A stretch of DNA of 64,000 nt from the NCBI GenBank assembly GCA_035048495.1, contig CM068552.1, forward strand, positions 17,174,753-17,238,752, given 5' to 3'. Made by a program: the position numbers and the translations under genes. The notes under the pieces were generated by a model. The model ran no database searches and was not told the origin of the DNA. It was given only the letters and a program-made list of their open reading frames with translations. This document shows positions 40,201-55,200 of this stretch, one piece after another; position 1 is the first letter of the stretch, and the number at the start of each line of letters is the position of its first letter. The DNA is from Euptelea pleiosperma (taxonomy: Eukaryota; Streptophyta; Magnoliopsida; Ranunculales; Eupteleaceae).

Positions 40201-43200
40201 CTTATAGTGTTTTCTGTGCGAGACTCACCGTCTTTCTTGGCCAATCACTGCATTTCCGTGTGAAATCGCACCAAATTTCCATTATCACCATCAATGCATC
40301 TCCATTTCTCTATATTTCTTAAGCTTTTCGGTTTGCGGAGTCGGGATTAGTGCACTATATGTTCTCAATACAGCTACCGCGGGTTGAGTCCATGGAGTGT
40401 ACTTCCCCCCTTTATACCTTTTTTTGGTTACTAATTTGCTAGTTTGCTCACCGCGGGTCTATTGTAGATCCTCAAACGCGAGCTGGACTGGGACTGGGAC
40501 TGGGCTTAAGCCTGGTACTTGATCTGGCCTGGGCCTGGATCTACCTATCTAAGTCCAAGTAAGAATTGAAGTTGGCTTGAATTTAAATAAGGAAGGCCCA
40601 ACACTGTTGTCCTTTCTTCAACCTCACTCATGTTACAATTGGGCATTTCAACCTGAACTACTTGTCCACATTGTGGGGACCAGAACTAGTCATCCAATTG
40701 ACGATGGAAGGCTCATCGATGTTCGGAGCTGCTCTAGAGAGGACGACGGTAGAACCCTAAAAAGTGACATTTTAAAGGGTTGTTTGGGCATTTTGTGTTG
40801 TATTCTCCCTTCAAATGGAGAAAAAAATGCAGTTATAAGCAACGGTAGATGGTTGGATTTGATGTATTCCGATGAGAAAAAACCCTCATAAGAGTGACGA
40901 CATATATGGTGACCCAAAATACACACAGATGTGGTTTATCGACCTTGTCACGAGGAATGAACTTGCAAAGCTTCTAGAGAGAACAATCCCAAATTGGACT
41001 ACTCTGATACCAAATAGTTGAAAGGGTTTATTTGACTCCAATTCAACCCGAAAACTTATGAAATAAAGAGAAAATAAATAAAGAAAGTGGAGATGTATTA
41101 ATGGTGATACTGGAGATGTTGGCGGGACCTTGCACAAAAATGCAATAGTAGGCCTAGAAAGATGATGACCGTCACGCAGAGATCACAGTTGAAGGGTGTC
41201 AATGGCATTGTCAGAGCTCGGAGCTCTACGGGCGATGGTCGAGCAGGTACACCCACTATAGGGGAGAGCTCTAAGAGCTTCTTCTCTTCAAGATGGAATT
41301 TCGCAAAAAAAATTCCTCTCCACCTCCTTACAAGGGGTTCTTATAACAAGGCTCCTAAACCCTGGACAATCTTGACCATTGGGTTATCTCCGAAAAGTTC
41401 TTTTCATTCATTTCCTACAAAGACAAAAATTACAAGACCACACTCAAAATATCCCTTTTACAAATACTTCCCAAAAGTACTCACTTTTCCTTCGTTTCGC
41501 CTTGTGCCCTTGGTCTTCAAATTTGCTTTAAGAAGACTTGGGCTCCAAAATGACGGACCTCAATTGCAATGGTGATTAGGGTTAGGCGTAGAGAGGGAAG
41601 AGAAAAGGATGTCATGTGCTTATGTCACATGACTCTATAAATCTTATTTATATGGAGAAAACATTTACAAGACAAGATGCCCCTCACACCAAGGGGTATT
41701 TATAGAACTACCCTTTACGACTAAAAATACGTATAAGATAACACTCCCCCTCAAGTTGGTGCATTGATATCTCTCATGCCCAACTTGCATAGACATCGAT
41801 GGAGCTGCCAACTAAGAACTCCTTTAGTGAATACATCAACACTTGTTCATCTGTCTTGAGAAAAGGAATACACACTTCCCTAGATACAATCTTCTCTCTA
41901 ATGAAGTAGCGGTCCACTTCAATGTGCTTGGCTTGATCATGCTGAACTGGATTGTGAGCAATGTTGATGGCGGCCTTGTTGTCACAGTACAAGCTCACAA
42001 ACCCTGAGCCCGGAAAACCGAGTTCAACAACCAACATCTTCAGCCATAGCATCTCACAAAAGCCATGGCCATTGCCCTGAATTATGCCTCTGCATTGGAT
42101 CTGGCAACAATGGGTTGCTTCTTACTCCTCTAAGCAACCAGATTGCCCCCAACAAAGGTGTAATACCCTGAGGTAGATCTCCCGCTATCTTTGGCACCTG
42201 CCTAGTCTGCATCGACGTACGCCTCTACTCGCATGTAGCCATTCTTTCCGATCAGAAGACCTCTACCAGGGGCCGACTTGAGGTATCTCAAGATCTTGTG
42301 TGGTGCCTTTAGGTGAATATCTCTGGGTGAGTGCTTGTACTGACTGATAACACTCACTGCATAGACAATGTCTAGTCTAGTTAGGGAGAGATAGATCAAT
42401 CTCCCAACTAGTCTCTGGAAGCTCCCTACATCTTGCAGTAGCTCACCACTAGCATCTGCTAACTGGTGATTCTGCTCTATAAGAGTTTCCATTGGCTTGG
42501 CTCCCAACTTGCCCGAATCCCGTAGCAAATCTAAGACATACTTCCTTTGGGAGATGAAGATCCCCTGGTTGGATCTTGCAACTTCTATGCCCAAGAAGTA
42601 CTTGAGAGGTCCTAGATCCTTGGTTTCAAACTCCCCAGCTAAATGACGCTTCAGCTTAGCCACATCTTCTGCATCATTCCCTGTAAGAATGATGTCATCA
42701 ATATAGACGATGAGGGCAATGGTGCTCTCCCTTGGTGTTACACAAATAGGATGTGATCGGCTTGACTTTGAGTGTAACCCAGCTTCTTCATTGCTAGGGT
42801 AAATCTCTCGAACCAAGCTCTTAGAGATTGTTTAAGCCCATAGAGGGCTTTCTTCAATCGATACACCTTGCTACTTTCTCTTGGTGGGGTGAATCTAGGA
42901 GGGGGCACCATGTATACTTCTTCCTGTAGGTCACCATGAAGAAATGCATTCTTCACATCCAGCTGATGCAAAGGCCATGCTTGGTTTGCTGCCAAGGACA
43001 ACAACATCCTGATAGAGTTCATCTTTACCACAGGTGCAAAGGTCTTCACATAGTCAATACATAGGTCTGATTGTACCCCGTGGCTACTAATCTCGTCTTG
43101 TACTTCTCAACTAACCCATCTGGCTTGTACTTGACGGTGAACACCCATATGCAACCAACAAGCTTCTTGCTTCTTGGCAAGTTAACGAGCTGCCATGTTC

Positions 43201-46200
43201 TATTCTTGTTCAAGGCCCTCATTTCTTCTATAATAGCAGCTTTCCATCTAGGGTGTGCCAACCATTCTGCCACAGAAGAAAGAATTGGAATAGTGGAAAC
43301 AGATGTGACAAAGGCTTTGTAGGGAGATAAGGCATCATAGGAGACAAAGTTGCTCAAGGGATGCTGAGTACAACTCGTAGTGCCTTTTCTTAAAGCAATG
43401 GGAAGATTTCCACTTGACCAAGTGAGTACAACTAGTTTCCACTTGACCAAGTGAAACTTCTTTTTGACACCCCTCCCACCCCATAGGAAGTCTCTTTGAA
43501 TTTTCTCCAACTGTTCAGAGAGACATAGTAAAACTGGTAAGCTCACCTCCATAGTCTTAACCAATGGAAGGGTAGCACACTTTCTTCCAACATGCTAGCT
43601 TCCTCACATTCTTTCAATGATTAGAGCCCAAATTCTCTTAAAAATCGACCGAGCACCCAACAGCAGACCAAGGTAAGTAATTGGGAAACTCCCTAGCTTG
43701 CAACCCCAAACATCTTGTCCATTCTTCAAAACTTCATCATCCTTACTAGTGCCTATAAGGACACTTTTGCTAAGATTAATTCTAGGACTAGCTTCAATGC
43801 ATCTGAGAACACGTCACAGGTTGATTGTCTCCTCTTTCTTGGCATCCATAAAAAAAATGGTATCATCTGCATATTGAAGTTGGTATATCACAATACCTTC
43901 TCCCACTTTGAATCCTGATCTTAGGCTGGACTCTTCAGCTTTGCAAAGAAACTTACCTAGAGAATCAGCTACCAAAATAAATAAAAGTGGAGATAAGGGC
44001 TCCCTTGCCTCAAGCCCTTAGGTCTGCCGAAATATCCTTGTGGTGATCCAATGACAAGAATGGAGAATGTCGATGAAACAGATTCTAGAATCCACCTTTT
44101 CCCCAAACCCCATCCTTTGCATTACATGATCAAGAAAGCTCCATCTACATGGTCATATGCCTTCTCAAGGTCGATTTTGCATACTACCCCCTTTTTACTT
44201 TCACGGCATCTTGAATTTGTTCATTCATTTATTAACAAAATACCATCCAAAATTTGCTTCCTCAAAGCGCCTTGATAAGCACCTAGATTGTCAATAACCA
44301 CCTTTAGGGTTTACCAAGTTGCAAGATTTTAGCCACTATGTTGTAGGTGCTACAAACAAGACTAATGGGGCGAAAGACACCATTTACTAGGTTCTCAAGT
44401 ATACGGAGACATTAGGTTCAAGATTTTCAAATGGGCATCAATACTTAAGAATTCCTAGGGACAACCGGACAAGAATTTTTGAACATTCAACCATTGGAGT
44501 GGCAGTAGTAGTATTAGGTTTGCTTTGGAGTGGTAGTAGATCACAATAGTTTGCAATTTTGGTGTATCCAACCATTGGAATATTTCCTTTCTTTCCAGGT
44601 ATGGGTTGAATAAAATTTTGTAGAGAAATTCCACCCAGTGGCAAACTTGTAATTTTTAGGTAATTTTAAATTATCCCAAGGTTACTAAATTATGCTCAAA
44701 ATTATAGGCTTCTGGGTCCAATCAGATAAGGCAATTAAAATAACAAGTTGTTTGAGGAGATTTTTTAAAAACGTATTTTCAGATTTCAGAAGAAAGGCAT
44801 TGTTTTGTTACGTCCCTAACTATTTGCTTCTAAGTAAGCTTTCATGCACTCATGAACAGGAAATCCCAATTCCGGCATGTCAGTGGAAGCTTTGGAGAAA
44901 ATGATGGAAGATCCAACAGTGCAGAAGATGGTTTATCCGTAAGTGAGCCTCAAATGTTATTGTTTTATTGTCTTTTTACCATTTTAATCTTGCATTTGTT
45001 GATCCTTACTACTTAAAGTAATTGATTCTATTATGGTGTGTAGACCATGAAATGGTCAATTTTGATTAGGACCCATACGGATGGAAGCAATTATCCTGAC
45101 CGTGGTTTTTTCCTTCGACTACTCAAACATGGTCAATTGAGTTGGGTGATAACTCTTCTTGAGAAAAGACCCTGCTTGAAAAACAAGGAAAACAAAAAAT
45201 GCCTCAATTCCAGTCTCTACTATCTTCATTCTCAACCAAAAAAAAACAATTCTTTTCTCAATTTTCTCGTGCTTGTGAAAACCTAGGGTTCCATCCCTCT
45301 TTTGCAGTCTCTCTTTACAAAAGGCATGGAGCTTTATAAGGCCACATGAAAATGATTGAGTTTATTATATTTATTTCGTTCTATCACATGCCGGAACTAT
45401 CTTTAAAAGGTAAGATCTACTTTCTATTATTATATTTTTCTAATTTTTTGGGGGGTTATTTGCATTCTTATTCTTGGATAAATTTTAGGATTTTAATAAT
45501 TACATATAATGATAGATTTTTAGGGCTTTTATTATTATTATTATTATTTTTTGAAGAGGCCTTTTTGTTGCCAACACTTTATGGTTTTTTTTGTGATAAT
45601 TGTTTTAGAAATTTCTTCAATTAATGCCTTTTAATAATTATTACATTTAAAGATAGGATTTTAGGGCTTTTACTAATTTTCATTTTTTTAGGTCTCTTTG
45701 TTGGTTACACTTTAGGGTTTTGATTCAATTTCAAGTTTTTTTAGCTACGCTTATTTGAGCTTAGGTTTTTTAAAATTTGAATCTGTGGGTTTGAGGTATT
45801 TGATTAGGAATTTATATTGGATTTTTCTAATATAAAGATTTTTTTTTCCTGTAGATTTTTAGGGTTAGTGTTTATTTGAGTTTAAGATCTTAAAGTTAGG
45901 GTTTTAGGATTTTTTTAAGTTAGGGTTGTTTTAGAGCTACACTTAAAGCTTTTTACTTTTATATTTCATAATTTTTTTTGTTAAGATCTAGTAATTTTGC
46001 GTGTCAAAAAGTAAGAAGAATGAAGTTATATAAGCATTTTCTATCACATATAGTAGTTTTTAATTAATTTTAACACATATTAATATTTTGAATGAAAAAG
46101 GCCTCAATTAGGGGTTTCGCCTTGGGTCTCCACTTGTATTGAGAAAGCCCTGATTACAAAGATCATGTGGAGAACTGACTCGAGCATCGCAGAGTTTTCC

Positions 46201-49200
46201 CTGCAGGTCACCCCAAGCTTGTTTCAGGAGAATTGTCTGACATGCCGACGAAAATTTAGATATTTTTTTTGGTGAAATTTTCTTGCAACCTGTTTGTGAT
46301 AAAGCTGATGTGCTGTTAGGAAAAGCATTACCCATGTTATCCTTTTTCTCAAAGAAGATTTGAGCCTCATAATTTTCTTATTATAATGAAACATATGATT
46401 GGCCTAATCATCTCACCAAACACTGGTTTGAAGTTGAATCCAATAAAATAACCGAACACAACTTGGAAGATTCTGAAATTGAGAGCGAAGTTTTTTGTCA
46501 ATAATATCTTGCTACATGCCTTTTTTCCCCATTAGGCCTTTTCATTCTTGTGATCACCTCTCTCTTCATATGATAATCTAGTTGATTATTATATTTTATT
46601 ATATGAGGAATTCTATTTAATCTCTTGCTTTTTGTTTTCAATTGGTTTTTCCATCACTTACTGAAACTTTTCTTTTTGCGTTTTATATGACCATTACATG
46701 TTTCCTGCTTATATCTTCAACAAGCTCAAGCCGTTTTACATACTTCTGTTGTATTGATTTCAGTTTGATGTTTATCATATAACAAGTAAATATTAAGTCT
46801 GTATTTATTCACCACATTTCTCCTTTGTTCGGAATTACTCATCATTTGACACCTCTATATCTGTTTCTAGAATATGTTTAATGCTGTGTTGCTTATTATT
46901 CCATCAAGAAATAGTTGTCAATTCTTTTGTATATTTGCAGTTATTTACCTGAGGAGATGAGGAACCCTACTACCTTCAAATGTAAGTTTTTCACTGTACA
47001 GCCCCAACTCATTTCCTTTTTTTGGTGGGCAAGCTTGGTTCTGGTCAGACCCCTAGCGGAAATCAATAAAAAAAAAGGTGTAAGTTGAAATATTTACAGC
47101 CTCTAGCATCTTCCTCAACAATCTGGGGAAGACAGCATTGGAAGTCTTGTGGGAGCAAGATAACTTAAAAATTAGCATTACAGGAAACTAAGAAATTGGC
47201 CATCTATCAAAATTGTGCCAAAAATGGAAAAATGACATCCTTGGTAAAAGAGATCATATTTGAAGTTCCAGCCTTATGATAGTCCTCTTGATGTTGTTTT
47301 GGATCACTAGTTGAATGCATAGACCCACATTCTCGACACCTTCATTTAAACAAGATAAGTAGGATCCTTCGTGCATAGACCCACATTATCATTAATAATA
47401 CATCCGATACCTGGTTTCTTTTGATATGAGCCTTAATCTCATGCTATTATGAGCGCAAGTTTCCATGGTGTTTCTTCATATTGTCCCTGTCAACGGAGCT
47501 CAGGTTCAATGATCATTTCAATATTACAATTTTGCTGTTAATTTCTCTTAACCCAGCTGCACAAGAGTTAAATAGTAAGAAACTTCAAAAATCCTTCCTT
47601 TATGAATTGTGAAGATATCAAAGTTATAAAGAGGACTGACTCTATGATGCATACTATTTGTAGGGATGCTTCAAAATCCACAGTACCGTCAACAGTTGGA
47701 AGATATGCTGTAAGTTCTTAATTGCACTTTTTCAACAGCTTTGTGTCCGTGTGCTGCTTATGCTCATGGATGTGTTAATTTTTGCTGGAATTTTATGCTA
47801 AAGCATGTGGAAAATTCATTCTTGGCTTTTGTTTGGTGTAGTTTATTGTACTCGTACGGTGAATTAATTAAAATGCTTCATTGCTCACTTTAATTGCCAT
47901 CATTTATGCGAATGATGTTAAATCAGTTGAATTGTAGTAGATTAGAAGATGTGGCAATGAAAATGGTCTTCATAGTAATGGGAGAAAAAGAAAAAAAGAT
48001 AAAAAAAACACGAAACAGGCTTTCCTTTAAAAGTAATTATCAAAAACGTTTTCCCATTTTGAGGGAGTGGAGTCTTTTGATTATGTCGTGGATAGTCAAT
48101 CAGTCTCCCTTTGTATTTGGATGCCGTAATCTTTATTATATATATGTGTGTGTGTGTGTTCAATCAATATTAAGGGATTGATGTATTTATGGTCTAAGAT
48201 GCATTCGGATTGTAGGGGTCTTTTTTTGAAGATTTTGTTTTTCGCTGGGACCTTTTATGTAATAGGGATGGAAGCTTGATAGTTCATTCCTCTTCTTGGG
48301 TTTGCTTTGTGTACCCGGTGCTTTTGGAGGCCATCTCGGCCTCCTTAGCTTAGCATCCGTCTTTTGCGGCGTTTTAATATGATCTCCTCAATAGATCACC
48401 CCTACAAAAAAACAGCCTATTCTGAAATTTCTAACCCCATCAAATGTGGTTTTCAAGTTAACGATAAAAATAGACGGTCCATAATTCTTCGACTTGGAAA
48501 CCAGTCTACAAATATCAAAATGATTTGAATTTTTGTAAGGATGATCTCCTCACCATATAGACCGTCCTCGCCAAAAATCATCCCATTCCAAGACTGATAA
48601 TTTATAAATTGGCCAGCCCCAATTTTTGTTGTAAAAAACGTTGTATGAAATTATTCAATCAACGTATTCCCTTTATCGATCAATGTAGGTTTTTTGTTTT
48701 GTGGATGTGAACTTGCTTTTTCGTGCTTCTCTTTCAGGTAATATTTCTTCACTACCAATAAAAGGATACAATATGGTCTATAACCAGAGTATCATTTGGT
48801 ATGAAAAAAAAGGAGAGCAACAAAATGACGAAACAATATTTAGACAAATAAAACCCAAATACAATTCGTTTGCACTTGTCTCTTTTTATTTGCCTGATAA
48901 ATGGAAGTACAAGTTTAGCAATCTTCAAGAGATGTGTTGGTTGTAGCCGGCTACTTGTTATATTAGATCCTCTGTAGTGAAGGCGCGCGCCTCAGGCGCA
49001 AGGCGCACCTAAAGCGCCTTAGAAGGGTCAAGGCGATGCGCTTTTAGTAAGGCGCGCGCCTCAGGCCAGGCTCCAGGTGCGCCTCACTAAAATACATATG
49101 TTTTATAAAAATTCAGTACTTTGGCCTATTATATTAAGCATCGGTATGATAGGAGATATACAATTGAACCTATCTCATTGAAAAACGTAGATGAAAGCAA

Positions 49201-52200
49201 TGAATGGCTACTTGGGGAGATGGAAACAGAAGGTGGAGAAGCATAAGATGAATTGGAGTTTGAGGATGATAGCTTGATATATAGTGTTGTTGCGAGGGCT
49301 GCTGGAGTTGGTGAATCAAATACTAGATCACAATCAAGGTCAAGAGTAAGCGCAAGGGCTTCGATAAGGGAGCCAGAAGAGGAAGAATATATTGAGGCTG
49401 ACACATCCGATGATGATGAAGATGAAGCAAATGGTTATATTTTAGATGATGGCGATGTTAACTAGAACTAATTGTGGGCTATTTGAGATTTTGAACACTT
49501 GCTATCATTTATGTTTTATTGCTTTTTGATTACTTGTTTTGTATTTAGATAATGACAATGTTAACTAGAACTGCTTTTGGGTTACTTGAGATTTTTGACA
49601 TTTGCTATCTTTCATGTTTTATGGCCTAATGATTACCTATTTTGTTATTTTATGATATTATTTTTCTTAATTTTTTTATATTTCTTATATTTATTATAAT
49701 TTTTAATATTGCGCATTGCTTCAATTAGGCGTGTGCCTCGCCTTGCGCCTCAAGCACCAGAGGTCTTAGCGCCTTGCGCCCTTAACTACCTTGATTAGAT
49801 CATTGTGTTCAATCTTGTATAGGGAATGCATCTTAGTTCAACATTCATGGTTGGACGCTTCTTTCAAAAAAATTCATTGTCATGTAGTTCACTAGTGATT
49901 AAACCATTGCAACATTGCCAAATGTTTTATTTGATGTTATTAGGAATTTTGAGCTGTAGATATATTTTCCCCATGGTTAGTTTGTTAATGCTTCTTTATT
50001 ATGTTGTGCAAATCATTAATTTCTTTTCAGGGCTCTTATAGAGTCATTAGGACTTGCAGTTTGCACCTTTATTAATCATGGGATCTTGAAGATCAAGTTG
50101 TCTTTTTCAAGGGTGCTTATGTTTCTCAGAGACAATGGCTGAATCAGAATCTAGCACCAAATTTGACAAAAGAACAAAATATGGAAGTGCCAATGAACAT
50201 GTGTGGGAAACAACTAATAATCACAACAAAAATCATTGGTAACCAAGAACATGAAAACAAACTCGAGAAGGTATCTTGTTTCTTTTTCTTTTTTCCGGGT
50301 CAGAGGGACCAAATAATGCACACTAGAAATCCTTCCTTTGAAAAGTTCCAACAATAGATCCGTCAGTTTTTGGCAAGAGTTCCTGCAAGCAATGGTGAAG
50401 AAGCCTCAAATATGAGATTCCAATCAAGAAAACCTTATGGTTCTGATGAGAAATTGTACACAACTCTAGGAAGAAGAAAACTCTTTTCTTTAAAAAGTTC
50501 TGTATTGGAAAATTTTGGTCTAAGGAGCCTGCCATCCCTTGTCTTCTTTTATTCATATTTGAATCTCCTTGATTAGATTAGAATCCTCAACTACAAGGAA
50601 ACTTTCCCTAAATAGAAGACTACGACTCACAACTCCTAGATTCTCTCTTTATTTCCTATCTAGAATAACGTTGACTTAAAATGAAAGATTCTTATGGACC
50701 ACACAGTCCATTATAACTTAGTAACTTAAAAACCCAACTATAATACTGGACCTACCTAGGTCCACCTTATTAAAATCATCACCACCTTAGATTTGCCGCA
50801 AAACGCAAGATCAACCCCTCTAATAAAAATAGCACGCTCATGGTTGTTCCTTGTTCTTCCCATGTTTTATCATTCTACTATAGACTTTGATCGTTCGTTG
50901 GTCCCCTTTGGACATGTTATCAAGCTCGATCTCTTCTCACAAGATCAGATCATTGCTTTCATTGTTCATGTCTGCATCATTCCCTCTAGGTTGGAGAGAA
51001 CTTGACTCTGATGAGTTGTTTCGGCATATAATTCAAAAATTTAATCCACGTCATTAGTTCTTCATCTATTCACCGGCAAAACAGAGTGTACCTACTGGAA
51101 AGAGTCAAAACTTTGATCTCCTTTAGCAATAAAAAAGCTTTACCAACGATCAAGCTTTCAAACAAAGAAAGAGTGTATTCGCCTTTTTAAGGGAGTGGTT
51201 TTGACCGAACAAGTTGATTTTATTCCTGTGGCCTCATTATTTAGTTCTTCATTGAAATCAAGTACTCTCCGTCGTCGGGCGATTCTCCCACTTGATTAAA
51301 TATTAAAGATATGAACCTTTTGTGTGTTTATGTACTTGACTTTCACGACTTGCTCAAGTTCATCAGGTTTGTTTTATCGGCACTTGACGTATTGCATCTC
51401 CCGCCGCATCAATTTGTGGCTCATCACTTTATAATAGGCATGAATGTCAGCTACATTGGCTATAGGAGTGATGGCCAAATCCCTCAACAAGTCAATCTTG
51501 TATGCATGATCACCTCAAGTAGATCATCACATTGTTTCTGATGTTAAAGGACGTTGGTCGCATGTGTAAATCTATTGTGGCTATATATCGGGCATTGGTT
51601 TCTTTAATTTTGCAACATATTGTTCATGCACCTTTTTATATGTTCAACGAAGGTAGTCGCATCATCACTTATTCATGCATGAGGAAGCAATGATACCAAG
51701 TAGGGAACTTGGCGTGGAGATATACCATTAACAATCTCGGAATGAGACGTTTCGGTGGTAAGATATGTGATTGTTGTAGGCAAACTCCGTTTGGGTCAAC
51801 ACCAAATCCAATTAGTATGGCATTTTTCCACTAGGCATCTTAGTAAATTGCCCCTCTGATTAACCACCTCTGTTTGGCTGTCGATGAGGGGATGATAGGC
51901 ATTGGAAAATTGTAATATAATGCCTAGTTTACTCCACAAAGTTTGCCACTGACAAACATTATACCATGATTGGATGTGCGAGTCTCGGGAAAACCATGTA
52001 AACGAACCACTTCATTGACGAAAGTGAATGGGGTGGGGGAGGTGGAGAATTTATCGGGTCTGGCTGATGCTTATAAGTGTCATATTGAGAGCTTGCCTAT
52101 GGCCTACTTGGGGCATCCTTTGGGGGCTAACTACAGATCTAAGGCGTTATGGGAACCTGTGCTAGAATGTTTTAGGAAGAAGCTATCGTCATAGAAAAGT

Positions 52201-55200
52201 AGATATTTATCGAAAGGGGGCAAGCCGGTGCTGCTTAATAGTACCCTTTCTAGTTTACCTATTTATTATGTCCATGTTCACCATTCCGAACAGTGTGGCG
52301 TTCTCTCTAGAAAAGCTCATGAGGGACTTCTTGTGGCATGATAGGATGGATAATCGCAAGATGCGCTTGGTGGGATGGAAATCAGTGTGCCATGCCATGG
52401 ACAGTGGAGGGTTGGGGATTAAGAAGATCAAAGTTATGAATCAAGCCCTGTTAGGTAAGAGGTTATGGAAATTTGGCGAAGAGCTCAATAGTCTGTGGAG
52501 GACATCCATTGGGGGAAAGTGTGGGATCTCTTATTTTGGGTGGGAGAGCAGAAGGGGTAATCGTCCGTATGGGTGGTGTCTGGAAGGGCATTGTGAAGCT
52601 TTTGGGGGACTTTTCTAGCGGGGTTCAATTTGCAGTTGGGGTGGGGAATAGGATTCGATTCTGGGTGTATATCTGGTGCAGAGAAGCTCCCTTGTGTGAC
52701 GATTTTCCAGAGCTTTATTATCTTTCTGACAGGAAGAATCGGCCTATTCAGGAGTGCGTCAGTAACATGGGGGAGGTTATCGGGTGGAACTTTGGGTTTA
52801 GGAGAAATCTCAACGATTGGGAGATTGATTTCCTGTCTAGACTGCTTTTTCACTTGCAGAACATCCACTTGCCTCTATTGGTCCAGGACAGAAGGGTTTG
52901 GATTTGGACCAAAGGTGGTTCCTTTACGGTACGATCCTTCTATGAGGCGCTGCACAACTCTCATGGTATTGGTTCTTACTTGGTGTGGAAGTCTCGGATC
53001 CCGACTAAGGTTGCTTTCTTCGTGTAGGCGGCCACTTGGGATAAGATTCAGACGGTGGATCACTTAAAATCTAGGGGACTTTTTACTGTGGACTATTGTT
53101 GTATGTGCAAACACAACGACGGGTCCATCAATCGCCTTTTCCTGCATTGTGACTTGGCCAGGGAGGTCTGGTACGTGTTCATGTCAGAGTTCGGGATGAA
53201 ATGGGTGTTGTCGGTATCCCTCATGGAGCTATTGATCAGTTGGCGCTCTTTCGTTTTCTTTCCAAGAGGGAGGATCGTTTGGAGGTTTCTTCTGTTTGTG
53301 ATTGTGTGGGGGTTATGGAATGAAAGAAACCGGAGAGTCTTTGAGGATAAAGCAAGGAGTTGTCAGCAATCATTCTCAATATAAAAGGGTTGGTCTTTTT
53401 ATGGTCTAAATTGTTCTTGGAGTGTCGTGGCCTCTTCTTCAAAGACTTTGTGTTTAAATGGGATAATCTTTGTACTAGGGAGGGTTGACCTTGTTGCTTT
53501 GTTTAGCTTTGCCTCCGTTTCAGGGGGGCTTAGCCCTGTGTAGGTCACCTCGACCTCACTAGCTTTGGGCTTTGGCCTCGTTTTCAATAATATACTTGTC
53601 AAAAAAAAAGTTGTCTACATGTGACGCATCAATTGACTTCTTGCAAGGTATGAAATGCACCATTTTCAAAAACTGATCAAAGACCACATAAATAGAATCA
53701 TAACCTCGTTGAGTTCATGGAAGGCCTAAAACGAAGTCCATACTTAGATCCTCTCACAACGCTTGTGGTACGGGTAACAGGGTCTAGAGATCGGTGTTTT
53801 GAGAATGTCCCTTGGCAACTTGACACACCCGTCATGGTTGGACGAATCGTCTTACATCCCTCCGCAAAATGGCCAATAGTATTTGCTTCCAACATTACAA
53901 GTATTTTGGCCAAAATAACCACCCAAACTCCATGTAGTTCTCAAAGTATCTTCTCACGTAAAGGACCTTCTAGGATACACAATCTAGTCTCTTTTAAAAG
54001 GAAACCCCTGTGGGAAGTGAAATCTCGCTTGCCGGGTACTCCATTACAGCATGCCTCCAAGATATCTTTGAAGTAAGGATAAACTTTGTAGGTCAAAGCC
54101 CACGACCTCTACTCGAAGGGTAGAAAGCAATAACACCCTCCCTACGGGCGCCCACCACCTTATTTTGAGTCTCGGCTTTATAGCACAACAAGAATGCATA
54201 TTCTTGTAAGAACTCAACCCATTTTGCATGTCTAGAATTGAGCCTTCCTTGTGAATTCAAATATTGGAGGTGTTCGTGGTTTGAATTAGCATGAACACCT
54301 GATGGGAGGCAATCCATCCGGAATATCTTGGGGCACTACGTCCTCAAACTCCTTTAATAAAGGGACTATGGTAGCAGGTAAAGAGGCAGGTTCAAGCTCA
54401 TCCTTCTTCACTTGTTTGGCCATAAGTGCATACACTACTTCCTCCCGTTTACTCTCTTCAATAAATCTTTGTGATGTAAGAACGTTAGGACCTTCCTTTG
54501 TGATGGACAGGTCTCATCTCTCCTTTTCCAAGGAGTAAAAGAATTCTCATTTTTTATCCAAAAGAATAGGTATTCTCTTTCCCCTTATGGGTGGTGATTT
54601 AGATAGCCCTTCTGGGCGGCATGAACAAAGCACTATCTGACTGCCCGAGCAAGCCCTAAGCTCTTATACTAATTAATGCACGCTAGAAATCCCTCCTCTC
54701 TATGTAATGTGAAGAGAAGAAAACTCCCAACAGTTCCCATCAGTTTGTGGCGAGAGTACTTGCAAACAATGGTGAAAAAAGCCTCAAATATTAGCTCCCA
54801 ATAAAAAAACGCTAGGGTTCTGATGAGAAACTGTACGACTCTGGGAAGAAGAAAACGCTTTTCTTTGGAAAGTTATGTACTGGGAAATTCTGGTCTAGGG
54901 AGCCAACCATCCCCTTTCTTCTTTTATTCATCCTCAACCACAAGGAAACTTCCCCAAAATAAAAGACTACCACTCACATCTCCTAGATTTTCTCTTATTT
55001 CCTATCTAGATCAACGTTGACTTGAAATGAAAGACTCTTATGGACCACAAGGTCCATCATAACTTAGTATCCTAAAACGAATTCTTAACCACAAGGGAAC
55101 TTTCCCCAAATAAAAGGCTACCACTCACATCTCCTAGATTTACTCTTATTTCCTATCTTGATCAACATTGACTTGAAATGAAAGACTCTTATGGACTACT

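Larger units (their letters stand above)
36606..40349 (+). mobile_element. Gypsy-like LTR retrotransposon, internally deleted (Gypsy-A)
   Basis: The 5' LTR is 36606-37143, starting TGTAGACAGGGTCGAAGG, followed by the primer-site-like TGGTATTAGAGTAGC at 37146. The 3' LTR is 39972-40349, starting TGTAGATAGGGTCGGAGG after the purine-rich GCGAGGGAGTAATGG. The 3' LTR is shortened and breaks at about 40349 against an inverted copy of the same family. Only a decayed gag and protease lie between; RT and integrase are lost. No target duplication can be read because the right end is rearranged. Confidence 0.7.

Noticed and set aside
44939..46940. Hidden TIC40 exon
   Set aside because: The flanking exons join in phase (CC plus T gives proline) and the protein order is complete without another exon.
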